Virus record (IMG/VR): IMGVR_UViG_3300047557_002741
Span: 54,413 to 118,412 of that record
Length of the DNA stretch: 64,000 nucleotides
DNA from: a virus
Strand: one strand, 5' to 3'
The notes under the pieces are model-generated. The model saw only the letters and a program-made list of their open reading frames with translations. It searched no databases and was not told where the DNA came from. The translations under genes and the position numbers were made by a program. Each line of letters begins with the position of its first letter. The first letter of the stretch is position 1. This document shows, piece by piece, positions 45,995 through 54,115 of the stretch.

Positions 45995-48489
45995 CACACG
46001 AAAAAAGATTCCAAGGTTGCGGTTTTTTCTATTTTCCACCCAATAATATCAAGAATTGCCTTAAGTGGTTCTAGAAATGATTTTTCAAATTGTAATTCAT
46101 AATCTATGTATCTGTCAAGATTTAACTCACTAGGAAACTCTTGTATGAATGAAATTACATTTTCATGAATAGTATTTGGTTTCTTAAGGTAAATAAATTT
46201 GATCTTTTCTCCATTTTGTATAAGAGAATATTTACTATTAAGTTTATTTTGTTTTATGTAATAATTAAAAAGAAGTGCTCCCCTAACATGAATGGGAGTT
46301 CCTTTAATATAAATGTCAGAATGTGAGGCATATTTCTGAACATCAGAAGCAGAACGTGGAAATGAAATTTCTTCAGGAGAAAGACTTATAAATTTATTGC
46401 GAGATTCCTCAATAAATTTAATCATATCATCTTCGCTACCACTCATCATAAGATTGAAAGATTCCTTTAGCATCTTACGACAAGGAGATGGAGTAGAAGA
46501 TTTAATTGCTTCAATTCCTTTGATTTTAAGTTTAGGAGATTCATAACGAACTCCTTCACTATCCCATACACTTAAAATATATCTCTTCTTCGCAGTCCAA
46601 ATACCACGCTCAGCAATACACTCACGTTTCATAAACATTTTTTGATCGTAAGCATTCACGTATTCCGCCAATTCTTGGTAAGAATTTTCAATATACTTTT
46701 CAAGTTCCATAGAACAGATCTTATCAAGGAACGAGACAACGCTTTCAGTAGTTTTTTCTCTTCCTTTGTATACAGTTTCAACCAAAGGACCCATATTAAT
46801 ATAAAGAGAATCAGTATCTGAAGCAATAACATAATCTTCACCATCAGTTTTAAGAATTTTGTTGAGATATGAATTCATTTTATTCATAATCCACTGAATT
46901 GATACTTGCCCTGAAAAAGTAATTGCTTCAGCATTCGACAATTTATAGTAACGAAAATACTGATTACCAATAGCACCATAGGCAGAGTTGAGTTGAATCT
47001 TTCGTGCCATCTGAATGTTATTACAGCGAGCAATCTCTTTAATCAATTGCTTGTTCTTCGTTTTTTCATATTCTTGTTCAGCAGCAAGCATCTTCTTTTT
47101 AAAGATTACACGTTCATTGTAAATCTTTTCCATTAATTCTGGAAGAAAACCACGAACATCTTTACGATACATTGCACCATTTGCACAAATTGCATAATCT
47201 TTATACATCTCAAAAGTAAGTTCTTGATTCAGAATCTTATCTACATTGACTGTTGGATGTTTTTCTTCAACCAATGTTTCGGGAGAAATATTGTATTGCA
47301 TAATCAGGTGAGGGTATAGTGAGTTCAAGTCAAAACTCACAACCCAATCGTAAAGTCCAGGAATTGGTTCTTTTACATAGGCACCAGCATATTTTTCATC
47401 CTTACGTTCTTTATTTCGTGGAGGAATTACAATGTTTCTTTTCTTGAGGTATGTGTAGATAATATTGTCCCACATGCGAACTTGATAAAACACATCGGCA
47501 TAATTTACCTTTGCGTCATATGCCATAGTAAGAGCAAGTTCAATCAGTTTCATCTTGTCTTCTAGTTTATCGACAAGTTCTACGTCAATAATATTATACT
47601 CAATAAACTTCTGCCACCCTTTAGTGTAGAAATCTTTAAATGTATCAAATTCAGAGTGATCCAACTTTTTCTGCCCAAGTTCAACTTCGGCAATATAATC
47701 AAGACGATAGGACTCTTGAACTTTATAAGTAAACTTTTTATAAAGATCTAGATAATCAAGTTGAGTTAGTCCACCTACATCAAATGTCGTATGCTTTCGT
47801 CCATTAATAAAGATTTCTCCTTCAGTTACAAGTCCCCAGTTAGAAAAACGCTTCATTAGTTTCTCACCAAGAACACGATTCAGGCGCTTACAGATATAAG
47901 GAACGTCATACAACTGAATGTTCCATCCAGTAATCACATCAGGAACATCAACCATCCAATAGTTAATGAAATGATTGAGAAGTTCATACTCAGAAGGACA
48001 ATGATAGTATGTTACATCCTTACGAGTGTTATTGAATGGTTTAACTCCCCATGTTGTAATCTTCTTAGTAGTGTAATCCTGAATACTAATGGATAAGATT
48101 TCTTCTGAGGCAGATTCTACATCTGGGAATCCACCTTCAGAAGCAACCTCAATATCTAGAGTTACAAGTTTGATTTTGCTAATGTCAAATTTGATTTCAT
48201 CTTCTGGATATTTCTCCGAGATATACTGATAAATGTAACGATCATTTCCGTAAATTTCGAATCCATCTACATTTTCATACTTACTATAAAACTCACGACA
48301 GTCTTTAACTGTACCAGGATTTACCGGTTCAACTGCTTCGTCACTTAATGTTCTATATTTGGATTCTTTTTTAGTTTTTACATAAAGAGTTGGAAAAAAC
48401 TCATCTCTTGTCTCAAATCTTTTTCCATTTTGTACACCGCGAACCAAAAACTGATTTCCAATCAATTGAACATTAGTATAAAAATTCAT
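45994..48489 (-). CDS. 43: DNA polymerase (T4 gp43-like, family B)
   Basis: 831-aa B-family polymerase with a 3'-5' exonuclease (KLVTLDIEVASEGGFP, VITGWNIQLYDVPYI). Polymerase motifs: A FDLNSLYPHLIMQYN, B NNIQMARKIQLNSAYGAIGNQ, C IASDTDSLYI. Slightly shorter than T4 (898 aa). The C-terminus LESFFV is the expected sliding-clamp binding end. Its ATG overlaps the stop of the 89-aa gene (ATGA). Confidence 0.96.
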   Translation of the reverse strand: MNFYTNVQLIGNQFLVRGVQNGKRFETRDEFFPTLYVKTKKESKYRTLSDEAVEPVNPGTVKDCREFYSKYENVDGFEIYGNDRYIYQYISEKYPEDEIKFDISKIKLVTLDIEVASEGGFPDVESASEEILSISIQDYTTKKITTWGVKPFNNTRKDVTYYHCPSEYELLNHFINYWMVDVPDVITGWNIQLYDVPYICKRLNRVLGEKLMKRFSNWGLVTEGEIFINGRKHTTFDVGGLTQLDYLDLYKKFTYKVQESYRLDYIAEVELGQKKLDHSEFDTFKDFYTKGWQKFIEYNIIDVELVDKLEDKMKLIELALTMAYDAKVNYADVFYQVRMWDNIIYTYLKKRNIVIPPRNKERKDEKYAGAYVKEPIPGLYDWVVSFDLNSLYPHLIMQYNISPETLVEEKHPTVNVDKILNQELTFEMYKDYAICANGAMYRKDVRGFLPELMEKIYNERVIFKKKMLAAEQEYEKTKNKQLIKEIARCNNIQMARKIQLNSAYGAIGNQYFRYYKLSNAEAITFSGQVSIQWIMNKMNSYLNKILKTDGEDYVIASDTDSLYINMGPLVETVYKGREKTTESVVSFLDKICSMELEKYIENSYQELAEYVNAYDQKMFMKRECIAERGIWTAKKRYILSVWDSEGVRYESPKLKIKGIEAIKSSTPSPCRKMLKESFNLMMSGSEDDMIKFIEESRNKFISLSPEEISFPRSASDVQKYASHSDIYIKGTPIHVRGALLFNYYIKQNKLNSKYSLIQNGEKIKFIYLKKPNTIHENVISFIQEFPSELNLDRYIDYELQFEKSFLEPLKAILDIIGWKIEKTATLESFFV

Positions 48490-48755
48490 TCTTTAATCAA
48501 ATCCTCGTATTTTTCAAGAAGTGTTGGAGTAGGATCGGCAAGAGTAAGAATCTTATCCGAACTCATCATAAATGTATCTTGTTTTGTAACTCCCATTAGA
48601 AAAGGTTCCAATGTTCTCGAAAGTCCTTCAATTTGTGGTTCTTTTATAAGAAATGGTTTAACTAATTTGCAGTCAGGTTCTCCAATATCAGCACCTATCT
48701 CTTCAATCTGACTGATCAAAATGCAATTATTAACTAAAAACAATATCTTAATCAT
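48486..48755 (-). CDS. Hypothetical protein, paralogue of 62588-62980
   Basis: 89-aa protein starting MIKILFLVNNCILISQIEEI at 48755 after a GGAGG site. The segments PFLIKEPQIE, LEPFLMGVTKQDTFMMSSDKILTLADP and LLEKYEDLIKE align with the protein just upstream of uvsW. Compact beta pattern, possibly Sm-like. Function unknown. Confidence 0.65.
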   Translation of the reverse strand: MIKILFLVNNCILISQIEEIGADIGEPDCKLVKPFLIKEPQIEGLSRTLEPFLMGVTKQDTFMMSSDKILTLADPTPTLLEKYEDLIKE

Positions 48756-48781
48756 TTTAGACAATACCTCCAATAACTCAT

Positions 48782-48810
48782 ATTTTAGCAATAAAAAAAG
48801 GAGGAGTCAA
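48782..48810 (-). promoter_or_regulatory. Sigma-70-like promoter before the gp43 operon, nested in a terminator
   Basis: TTGACT, 17 bases, TAAAAT on the minus strand. The -35 box lies in the terminator stem at 48792-48834 and the -10 box right after its T-run. Confidence 0.65.
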
Positions 48811-48834
48811 CCTGGATTTTGCCAGGTGCTCCTC
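48792..48834 (-). terminator. Intrinsic terminator before the gp43 operon
   Basis: Two-part stem GAGGAG...CTCCTC with inner CCTGG/CCAGG, then seven T on the minus strand. It ends the Hsp20 transcript. Confidence 0.8.
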
Positions 48835-48857
48835 GCGCCGACGATATTCTTTTTTAT

Positions 48858-49040
48858 TTAGTCGCCATTCCCACCACCATCACCAGCACCAGATCCAGGA
48901 TTAATTGGAACTGCTCTACCAGCACCAACATTTGTGATTATAGATTTACCTCTTTTATTGGTACGATAAACTTTATGTGGTTTTGCTGCTGGATACGAAA
49001 TTGTTTTTATTTCGTTAAAAAATTGGCGGAAAGATTTCAT
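48858..49040 (-). CDS. Small late-type protein (60 aa)
   Basis: Starts MKSFRQFFNEIKTISYPAAK and ends in a Gly/Asp-rich tail NPGSGAGDGGGNGD; basic middle. The opening resembles other late proteins here. Possibly virion-associated; no family. Confidence 0.55.
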   Translation of the reverse strand: MKSFRQFFNEIKTISYPAAKPHKVYRTNKRGKSIITNVGAGRAVPINPGSGAGDGGGNGD

Positions 49041-49053
49041 TTTTTATTTTTAT

Positions 49054-49488
49054 TTAGAGATAGTCCTTTCGTGCGTGATGTTCTGGAACTATTTTCCCAA
49101 GTACGATCCGTAGAAGTCCGTCTTCGAATACAACCTCCCTGACTTCTGTGTCGTCGGATAAAGTCCACGCTCGTTTAAAACTTCTGCTAGCCACTCCCTT
49201 GTGGATAAACGTCCTATCCGATTCGGTATCTGCTTTTTGTCCTTCGACAAAAAGTTTTCCATACTCTGTGTATACATTTACTTCTCCTTTTTTGAATCCT
49301 GCAAGTGCAAGTTCCAGATGGGATTCAACATTATTTATTTGAATAAGATTATACGGCGGATAATTTGTAGTGGTTTCATGAAGATTAAATAAACGATCAA
49401 AGTATTCATCCATTCCAATGCTATTGCGAGTAATCTTGTCCATTAAGGATGAAAGATCCGCAGCAGTATACCTTGCGAGGTTAGTCAT
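49054..49488 (-). CDS. hsp20: Small heat-shock protein Hsp20
   Basis: 144-aa alpha-crystallin-type chaperone, a cyanophage core gene. Residues 48-135 are the domain: YPPYNLIQINNVESHLEL, LAGFKKGEVNVYTEYGKLFV, and FKRAWTLSDDTEVREVVFEDGLLRIVLGKIVPE. The ATG at 49488 has a GGAG site; an upstream ATG (17 residues longer) is rejected. Probably helps capsid or replication protein folding. Confidence 0.92.
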   Translation of the reverse strand: MTNLARYTAADLSSLMDKITRNSIGMDEYFDRLFNLHETTTNYPPYNLIQINNVESHLELALAGFKKGEVNVYTEYGKLFVEGQKADTESDRTFIHKGVASRSFKRAWTLSDDTEVREVVFEDGLLRIVLGKIVPEHHARKDYL

Positions 49489-49561
49489 TATAGTAGCTCC
49501 TTTACAGCGAGTTTGTGTTTTGTGGATCCTTTTCGGCATCCAATACTAATTATACAAGAAA

Positions 49562-49598
49562 CAAAAAAAGAGGTATCGGTAAAACCGAACCTCTTTTT
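49562..49598 (-). terminator. Intrinsic terminator after regA
   Basis: Long stem AAAAAGAGGT(A)TCGGT / ACCGA(A)CCTCTTTTT with a 3-base loop, seven T on the minus strand. A TATAAT box for the Hsp20 gene lies 8 bases beyond. Confidence 0.85.
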
Positions 49599-49645
49599 AG
49601 GGTTTTCCGACTTTTGTAGAGACCGCACGAAAGTCTCAATAATAT

Positions 49646-50083
49646 TTATTCGGTTTCTACTACTTTTCCTTTTTTACCAATATTATACTTTTGCTCTAGA
49701 ATCCAATCACCCTTATCCTTATAAGAAAGAACTTTAATCTGATTGAGTGGAGCAATATCAGATACCCTGTCTTCTTTAACGATTGTAATCAATCCCCAAT
49801 CAGCAAGAAGACGTGCAATACGATTGCGACGCTGAACATCATTTACAGTAAGATTTGCGTGCTTACCATCAAGTGCAAATAGTTCTTTAAAGTGGACAAT
49901 GTAATATCTACCCTGCTTATGCAGAATATGGCAAGATTGATAAAGTTTTTTCTCCTTACGTGATGCAACTCCGATGCGGGTCAAAGTTTCACGAACTTTC
50001 AAAAAGTCATCAGGTTCATTAAGAATTACCTCCACCATTTGGTCCTGAGACCAATCAACAGTAGGTTCTACCGTAGTAGTCAT
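49646..50083 (-). CDS. regA: RegA translational repressor
   Basis: 145-aa homologue of T4 RegA, which binds early mRNA start sites and represses translation. NEPDDFLKVRETLTRIGVASRKEKKLYQSCHILHKQGRYYIVHFKELF is the family core; VNDVQRRNRIARLLADWGL follows. Position after gp62 is as in T4. Its start overlaps the gp62 stop by four bases. Confidence 0.94.
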   Translation of the reverse strand: MTTTVEPTVDWSQDQMVEVILNEPDDFLKVRETLTRIGVASRKEKKLYQSCHILHKQGRYYIVHFKELFALDGKHANLTVNDVQRRNRIARLLADWGLITIVKEDRVSDIAPLNQIKVLSYKDKGDWILEQKYNIGKKGKVVETE

Positions 50084-50460
50084 TTTGATCCTCCAGTTTC
50101 AAGTCGTTTTTTAATAAAGTTAATTTGTTCTTTTGTCAGGATTTTCAGTGCTTGAGATGCCTTTTCATTACTATATCCATAATAACGTTTAACACATTCT
50201 AAGTCTGTGATTTTATCCTTACGGAGCCAGGGAGAAAATCTCTTCCGTTTCCTAAGACTATTTAGATAAAATGAATATTGCATATCTTTATCGAGATGAT
50301 GATTCATATTCATTTCATTTGCAAATAAAATAGTATCAATTTGCCCCGACAAACATTTATTGATAATGAATGGAGAATATTCTTTTTTAAGTTCTGGGTC
50401 TTCTTCAATCAAATTTTCTTTCGTAAAGTTGATGGAATTCAACCAATCTTTAAGTTCCAT
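50080..50460 (-). CDS. 62: Clamp-loader small subunit gp62
   Basis: 126-aa clamp-loader partner of gp44. MELKDWLNSINFTKENLIEE, SPFIINKCLSGQIDTILFANEMN, YFYLNSLRKRKRFSPWLRK-type motifs (here YSFYLNSLRKRKRFSPWLRK) are typical. Together with gp44 it loads gp45 onto primed DNA. The start overlaps the stop of the inserted gene upstream (TAATG). Confidence 0.9.
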   Translation of the reverse strand: MELKDWLNSINFTKENLIEEDPELKKEYSPFIINKCLSGQIDTILFANEMNMNHHLDKDMQYSFYLNSLRKRKRFSPWLRKDKITDLECVKRYYGYSNEKASQALKILTKEQINFIKKRLETGGSK

Positions 50461-51575
50461 TATCTTATAATTTCAATTTCATCATCATCAGTCCAAAGTT
50501 CTACTTTGGTCCTAAATCTATTTTCTTTTTTCAGTTTTTCATACCGTTTTGTTGCCTTCTTTTTCCACCAAAAAATAATATTTTCAAGATAAAATTTATC
50601 CCAATTAGGTCCACGAATGAGTTCTTCTTGTTCACCAAGAATTACTTCACGAACATTTGAGTAACCATACTCTGAGATATAAAATCTCTTCTTCTGCGTA
50701 AGATTAAAAGCAGTATCAATCACACAATTAAACTCATCAAGTTTCTCTTTATCTTGAAGAGAGTTTCGAATGATAGAAATCATCTTTGTCTGACGTTTCA
50801 TCTTTTTAGATGATGCCTTGTTATCAGTCAACGGAGTATTATTATTCAAGTAAGTAAACCTATCATGGAGTTTATGAAATATTTCATCATGGAGAAGTGG
50901 AAGAAATTTACTTTCAGTAAGACCCTTATATCTAATGAAAGGTTTGAGTCCATCATATTGAGATGCATCTGTGGTAGAACCATAGAGAGAGGTAGTTTCA
51001 AAAAGAGCAATGTCTTTTTCAAATACTTCGTTAAGAGTCTCACGCGCAAAGTGAGAACAGCACATAAGTGCTAGAAGTTTTCCACCAAGATAGTTGTACC
51101 CAAAAGGTTGAGAAGGAACGATTACAAAACCCATCGCAGCGTGGCGATTAAAAATGGAAAGATCTGGAGTTTTACCCAACCATTCATTCCTAGGTTTTGA
51201 GTTGATTGTGGGAGAACCAAAGCGAATAAATCCAATAACCTTTTTCGTATTCTTCTCAAAAATAACCCAACGCAATTCTCTACCAGGAATATTTGACTCG
51301 TTATTATGCGAAGATACCACCTTAAGCAAGGTGTTGTAATATTCTTGCGGAAGTGCTTGTTGAAATCTATCTCCAACAAACTTGATATCAAACTCCATGT
51401 CATTAGGATGAATGTCTTCATTAAAGAACTCATCATGAAGAGGAACAATAGAGTTATTGGTTTTAATAACTTCTTTCTTTACAAAACGCAGATAATCTTC
51501 AATATTTCCCATGTTAGAGAAATACTGAATAAATTCATTTGCAGACCATTGTGCATCTTGTTCAGAAATAATCAT
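50460..51575 (-). CDS. DruA-like (DUF4338-type) protein inserted between gp44 and gp62
   Basis: 371-aa protein. The core RWVIFEKNTKKVIGFIRFGSP, NRHAAMGFVIVPSQPFGYNYLGGKLLALMCCS and LFETTSLYGS resembles the DUF4338/Druantia DruA family: a basic N-terminus, an IGFIRF strand, a V/L-rich FxIxP segment, then an ETT...YxGLxP block. Function of DruA in host defence is unknown at the biochemical level; in a phage it may act in replication or counter-defence. The assignment rests on pattern only. Starts TGATG-like with gp44. Confidence 0.45.
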   Translation of the reverse strand: MIISEQDAQWSANEFIQYFSNMGNIEDYLRFVKKEVIKTNNSIVPLHDEFFNEDIHPNDMEFDIKFVGDRFQQALPQEYYNTLLKVVSSHNNESNIPGRELRWVIFEKNTKKVIGFIRFGSPTINSKPRNEWLGKTPDLSIFNRHAAMGFVIVPSQPFGYNYLGGKLLALMCCSHFARETLNEVFEKDIALFETTSLYGSTTDASQYDGLKPFIRYKGLTESKFLPLLHDEIFHKLHDRFTYLNNNTPLTDNKASSKKMKRQTKMISIIRNSLQDKEKLDEFNCVIDTAFNLTQKKRFYISEYGYSNVREVILGEQEELIRGPNWDKFYLENIIFWWKKKATKRYEKLKKENRFRTKVELWTDDDEIEIIR

Positions 51576-52516
51576 CGGAATTCGCATTCACACATAATTT
51601 CAGTAAGTGCTGCTAAGAGGTTAATTTCTTGGTCAACCACGAACGCACATTGGTATTGATACTTAGCAATAACAAGAACGGCAGCAGGGATAGATTGGGG
51701 GAGTAAGCAATCATAAAGAGCGTCATAAACCCTGCGAAGAAGGTGAGAAGCATCGTTATCCAAGTTGGAGACCACCCACTTTCGGACTTCAGGAAAGTTT
51801 TTATCCTTGAGAAATTTAACAAGTTCATTTACAGAGATGTCAGAGAAAGATGCAAGAATGCCCGTGTCGATTTTTCCGCCCGTAGCGTACCTCTGACACT
51901 CGTTGAGAACACGTCTGAAATCAGGAAAGTGCTTTGATACAAGTTCCGCAAGGACTTTTTGATCATATTCAATTTTTTCTTGATCCAAAATCGTTTGGAG
52001 ACGTTTAAAGAATGCTCCTGCAAGTTGTTGTTTCTGTTTCCCCTTGATTGTGAAATCGATGACTGCACATCGAGAATGGAGGGGTTCGATGATCTTGTTC
52101 TTGTAGTTGCAGGTGAAGATGAATCGGCAGTTGTTATAAAATGCCTCAATATTTGCCCGTAGTAAGAGTTGTACGTCGTTTCCTGTGTTATCAGCTTCAT
52201 CGATAATGATGACTTTGTGTTTAGAAGATCCCGTAAGTGAGACGGTCGAAGCGAAGTTCTTTGCTTGGTTCCGTACAGTATCCAAGAAACGTCCTTCGTC
52301 GGATCCGTTGATGACATAATAATCTGCTCCTAATTCGTTACATAGTGCCTTTGCAATTGTAGTTTTACCAATACCAGGAGGTCCAGCAAGAAGAAGGTTT
52401 GGAATCTCGCCCTTTTCTACAAACTCCTTAAATGTTTTTTTAGTTTCATCAGGAAGAATACAATCGTCAATTACTTGAGGACGGTATTTTTCCGTGAGAA
52501 GAAATTCACTTGCCAT
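51572..52516 (-). CDS. 44: Clamp-loader ATPase gp44
   Basis: 314-aa AAA+ clamp-loader large subunit. EKYRPQVIDDCILP at 9-22, Walker A LLAGPPGIGKTTIAKAL at about 42-58, Walker B KVIIIDEADNTG, and SRC of the arginine-finger motif (PLHSRCAVIDF). Works with gp62 to load gp45. The gp44-(insert)-gp62-RegA order follows T4. Confidence 0.96.
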   Translation of the reverse strand: MASEFLLTEKYRPQVIDDCILPDETKKTFKEFVEKGEIPNLLLAGPPGIGKTTIAKALCNELGADYYVINGSDEGRFLDTVRNQAKNFASTVSLTGSSKHKVIIIDEADNTGNDVQLLLRANIEAFYNNCRFIFTCNYKNKIIEPLHSRCAVIDFTIKGKQKQQLAGAFFKRLQTILDQEKIEYDQKVLAELVSKHFPDFRRVLNECQRYATGGKIDTGILASFSDISVNELVKFLKDKNFPEVRKWVVSNLDNDASHLLRRVYDALYDCLLPQSIPAAVLVIAKYQYQCAFVVDQEINLLAALTEIMCECEFR

Positions 52517-52519
52517 AAT

Positions 52520-53035
52520 TTAATTTATCCACGAAGGTTTTCTTTCAGGCATTTTAAGGTAATTATCAGACACCCAAGGTTTGGATGCGATGTACCTTTT
52601 GTATGCTTCAAATGTATCAATAGTGTCGTCAAACTTCCACTCCTCAGGCATAGCACGAGCAAATGGAGTCACTTCTGTAATCTTACCCTTTGGAAACAAG
52701 TAATATGCCTCCACAAGAGTTTTATAACAGGAGTGAATTTTATTATACCGCAGGCAGTATTCATCAGACAAGTTCAATCCCCATTTGATTAACCAGTAGG
52801 CATTATGGATACTTTCCATTGCCCACTTGGTACAGGGATGATTGCGGAATGCTCCTTTCTCGGTCTTGTAGGGGGTTCCATCTGCCTTAGGAAGAGTGCC
52901 GTACCCATACCCCCATTTCTCTGATGCCACGATAGAGAGCATCTGACAGCACTCTAGAGGCATCTTAACAATGTGTTTGTCGGGGAGACAAATGGCACTC
53001 TCAGCAGGCCAAGGCGATGTAACGAATATATTCAT
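52520..53035 (-). CDS. Conserved phage hypothetical protein (171 aa)
   Basis: 171-aa protein. The N-terminal core MNIFVTSPWPAESAICLPDKHIVKMPLECCQMLS and the later HPCTKWAMESIHNAYWLIKWGLNLSDEYCLRYNKIHSCY belong to a widespread phage family of unknown function (conserved DKHxxKMxxE and EYxxRY motifs). Possibly DNA-repair related, but no active site is certain. Lies between gp44 and gp45, overlapping gp45 by four bases. Confidence 0.75.
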   Translation of the reverse strand: MNIFVTSPWPAESAICLPDKHIVKMPLECCQMLSIVASEKWGYGYGTLPKADGTPYKTEKGAFRNHPCTKWAMESIHNAYWLIKWGLNLSDEYCLRYNKIHSCYKTLVEAYYLFPKGKITEVTPFARAMPEEWKFDDTIDTFEAYKRYIASKPWVSDNYLKMPERKPSWIN

Positions 53036-53697
53036 CCGAAAGTAGAATCAGGTTCCAGAGCAATATAGTAGCATAGGTCGTGGTTCTTGGATTGGAACCG
53101 TGACAAAAGTTTTTGTGACACAATCACTTCATAAGTTCCAGGAAGGATCTTAATATTCTCCACCTTGAAGTTGAATACAAACTCACTGTCAGTTTCACCA
53201 ACAACAATAGAAAAATCGTTGGAAGTATCATTCTTCTTATCACGGACAACCAGTTTCACAACACCTGCTTCACCAACAGCAGAAATGTCAGGAAGTTGAT
53301 AAACAGCAGCTGCTTTTAGCAGTTTATCCATTTGCTCTGTAGACAGTTCAAAACAAACATCCTCGCTGGGAAGATTGATTGCTTTATCAGGAGGAGTAAC
53401 AATCACACTAGGATCTGCAAAGAAATACTTGGATCGCATCTTACCTTCACGAATGACAACATAACCATCATTCTCAAAGTCCAATTCAGGTGCTTTATGA
53501 AGACCAAGACCATTCAAGAACTGATTCAGATCATAAATTCCAAAATCCTTAGGAAATTGTTCGGTAATCGTTGCTTCAGCAAGGATGTTTTTCATCACAC
53601 TAATTGTTCGAAGTTTGTTTCCTTCCTTAAAAAGAATAGATTGATTGATGCCAGAAAAGTTCTTGAGAACCGAAAGAGTTTTATCGGATAGTTTCAT
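53032..53697 (-). CDS. 45: Sliding clamp gp45
   Basis: 221-aa processivity clamp. MKLSDKTLSVLKNFSGINQSILFKEGN, FGIYDLNQFLNGLGL and DLCYYIALEPDSTFG match T4-type clamps. It tethers gp43 to DNA and, in T4, also activates late transcription with gp33/gp55. The DUF gene follows with an ATGA overlap. Confidence 0.95.
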   Translation of the reverse strand: MKLSDKTLSVLKNFSGINQSILFKEGNKLRTISVMKNILAEATITEQFPKDFGIYDLNQFLNGLGLHKAPELDFENDGYVVIREGKMRSKYFFADPSVIVTPPDKAINLPSEDVCFELSTEQMDKLLKAAAVYQLPDISAVGEAGVVKLVVRDKKNDTSNDFSIVVGETDSEFVFNFKVENIKILPGTYEVIVSQKLLSRFQSKNHDLCYYIALEPDSTFG

Positions 53698-53702
53698 AAT
53701 AA

Positions 53703-54056
53703 TCAGCGAAATTCAGAGAGACCATTTTCTTGACGATTATAGTGTCCGTCAAAGTGGAGAAGCAACATAGCATAGTGAATAACTTTCATCAAATCACGTT
53801 TGCTACGACCATCCTTATCTCCATAGCGAGAACCATATTTGATGATGTTTGCTTGACAGAAAGCAGAAGCAAGTTCTTTTGCTGCCATCAAATCAATTGT
53901 TTGAACATCTTTGTAATCTTGTTGATGTCCGCAGTAGTGACTTCCATAAGTACTCGTCACATAGTCCTGAATGTCTTTCAGGATTTTATCTTCATTGTAT
54001 TTCCAAAGATGATTAGTAGATTCACTCATAGTAATAGTAAAAGTTGATTCAGTCAT
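53703..54056 (-). CDS. Small conserved protein before the clamp gene
   Basis: 117-aa protein starting MTESTFTITMSESTNHLWKY at 54056. A C-terminal YGDKDGRSKRDLMKVIHYAMLLLHFDG segment resembles the short DUF3310-like motif of phages. The ATG directly follows the hairpin at 54057-54084 and has no separate ribosome site. Function unknown. Confidence 0.65.
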   Translation of the reverse strand: MTESTFTITMSESTNHLWKYNEDKILKDIQDYVTSTYGSHYCGHQQDYKDVQTIDLMAAKELASAFCQANIIKYGSRYGDKDGRSKRDLMKVIHYAMLLLHFDGHYNRQENGLSEFR

Positions 54057-54115
54057 AAAAAGAGGAGGCACTTTTTACCTCCTCATATTCTATCAGTTTG
54101 CTTGCCTATCGTCAA
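54057..54115 (-). promoter_or_regulatory. Promoter, hairpin and start codon in direct succession
   Basis: TTGACG, 17 bases, TAGAAT (54087-54115) on the minus strand, followed at 54062-54084 by the stem GAGGAGG/CCTCCTC, five T, then the ATG at 54056. The hairpin is at once the terminator of the CobS-like gene and the 5' end of the next transcript. Confidence 0.65.
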
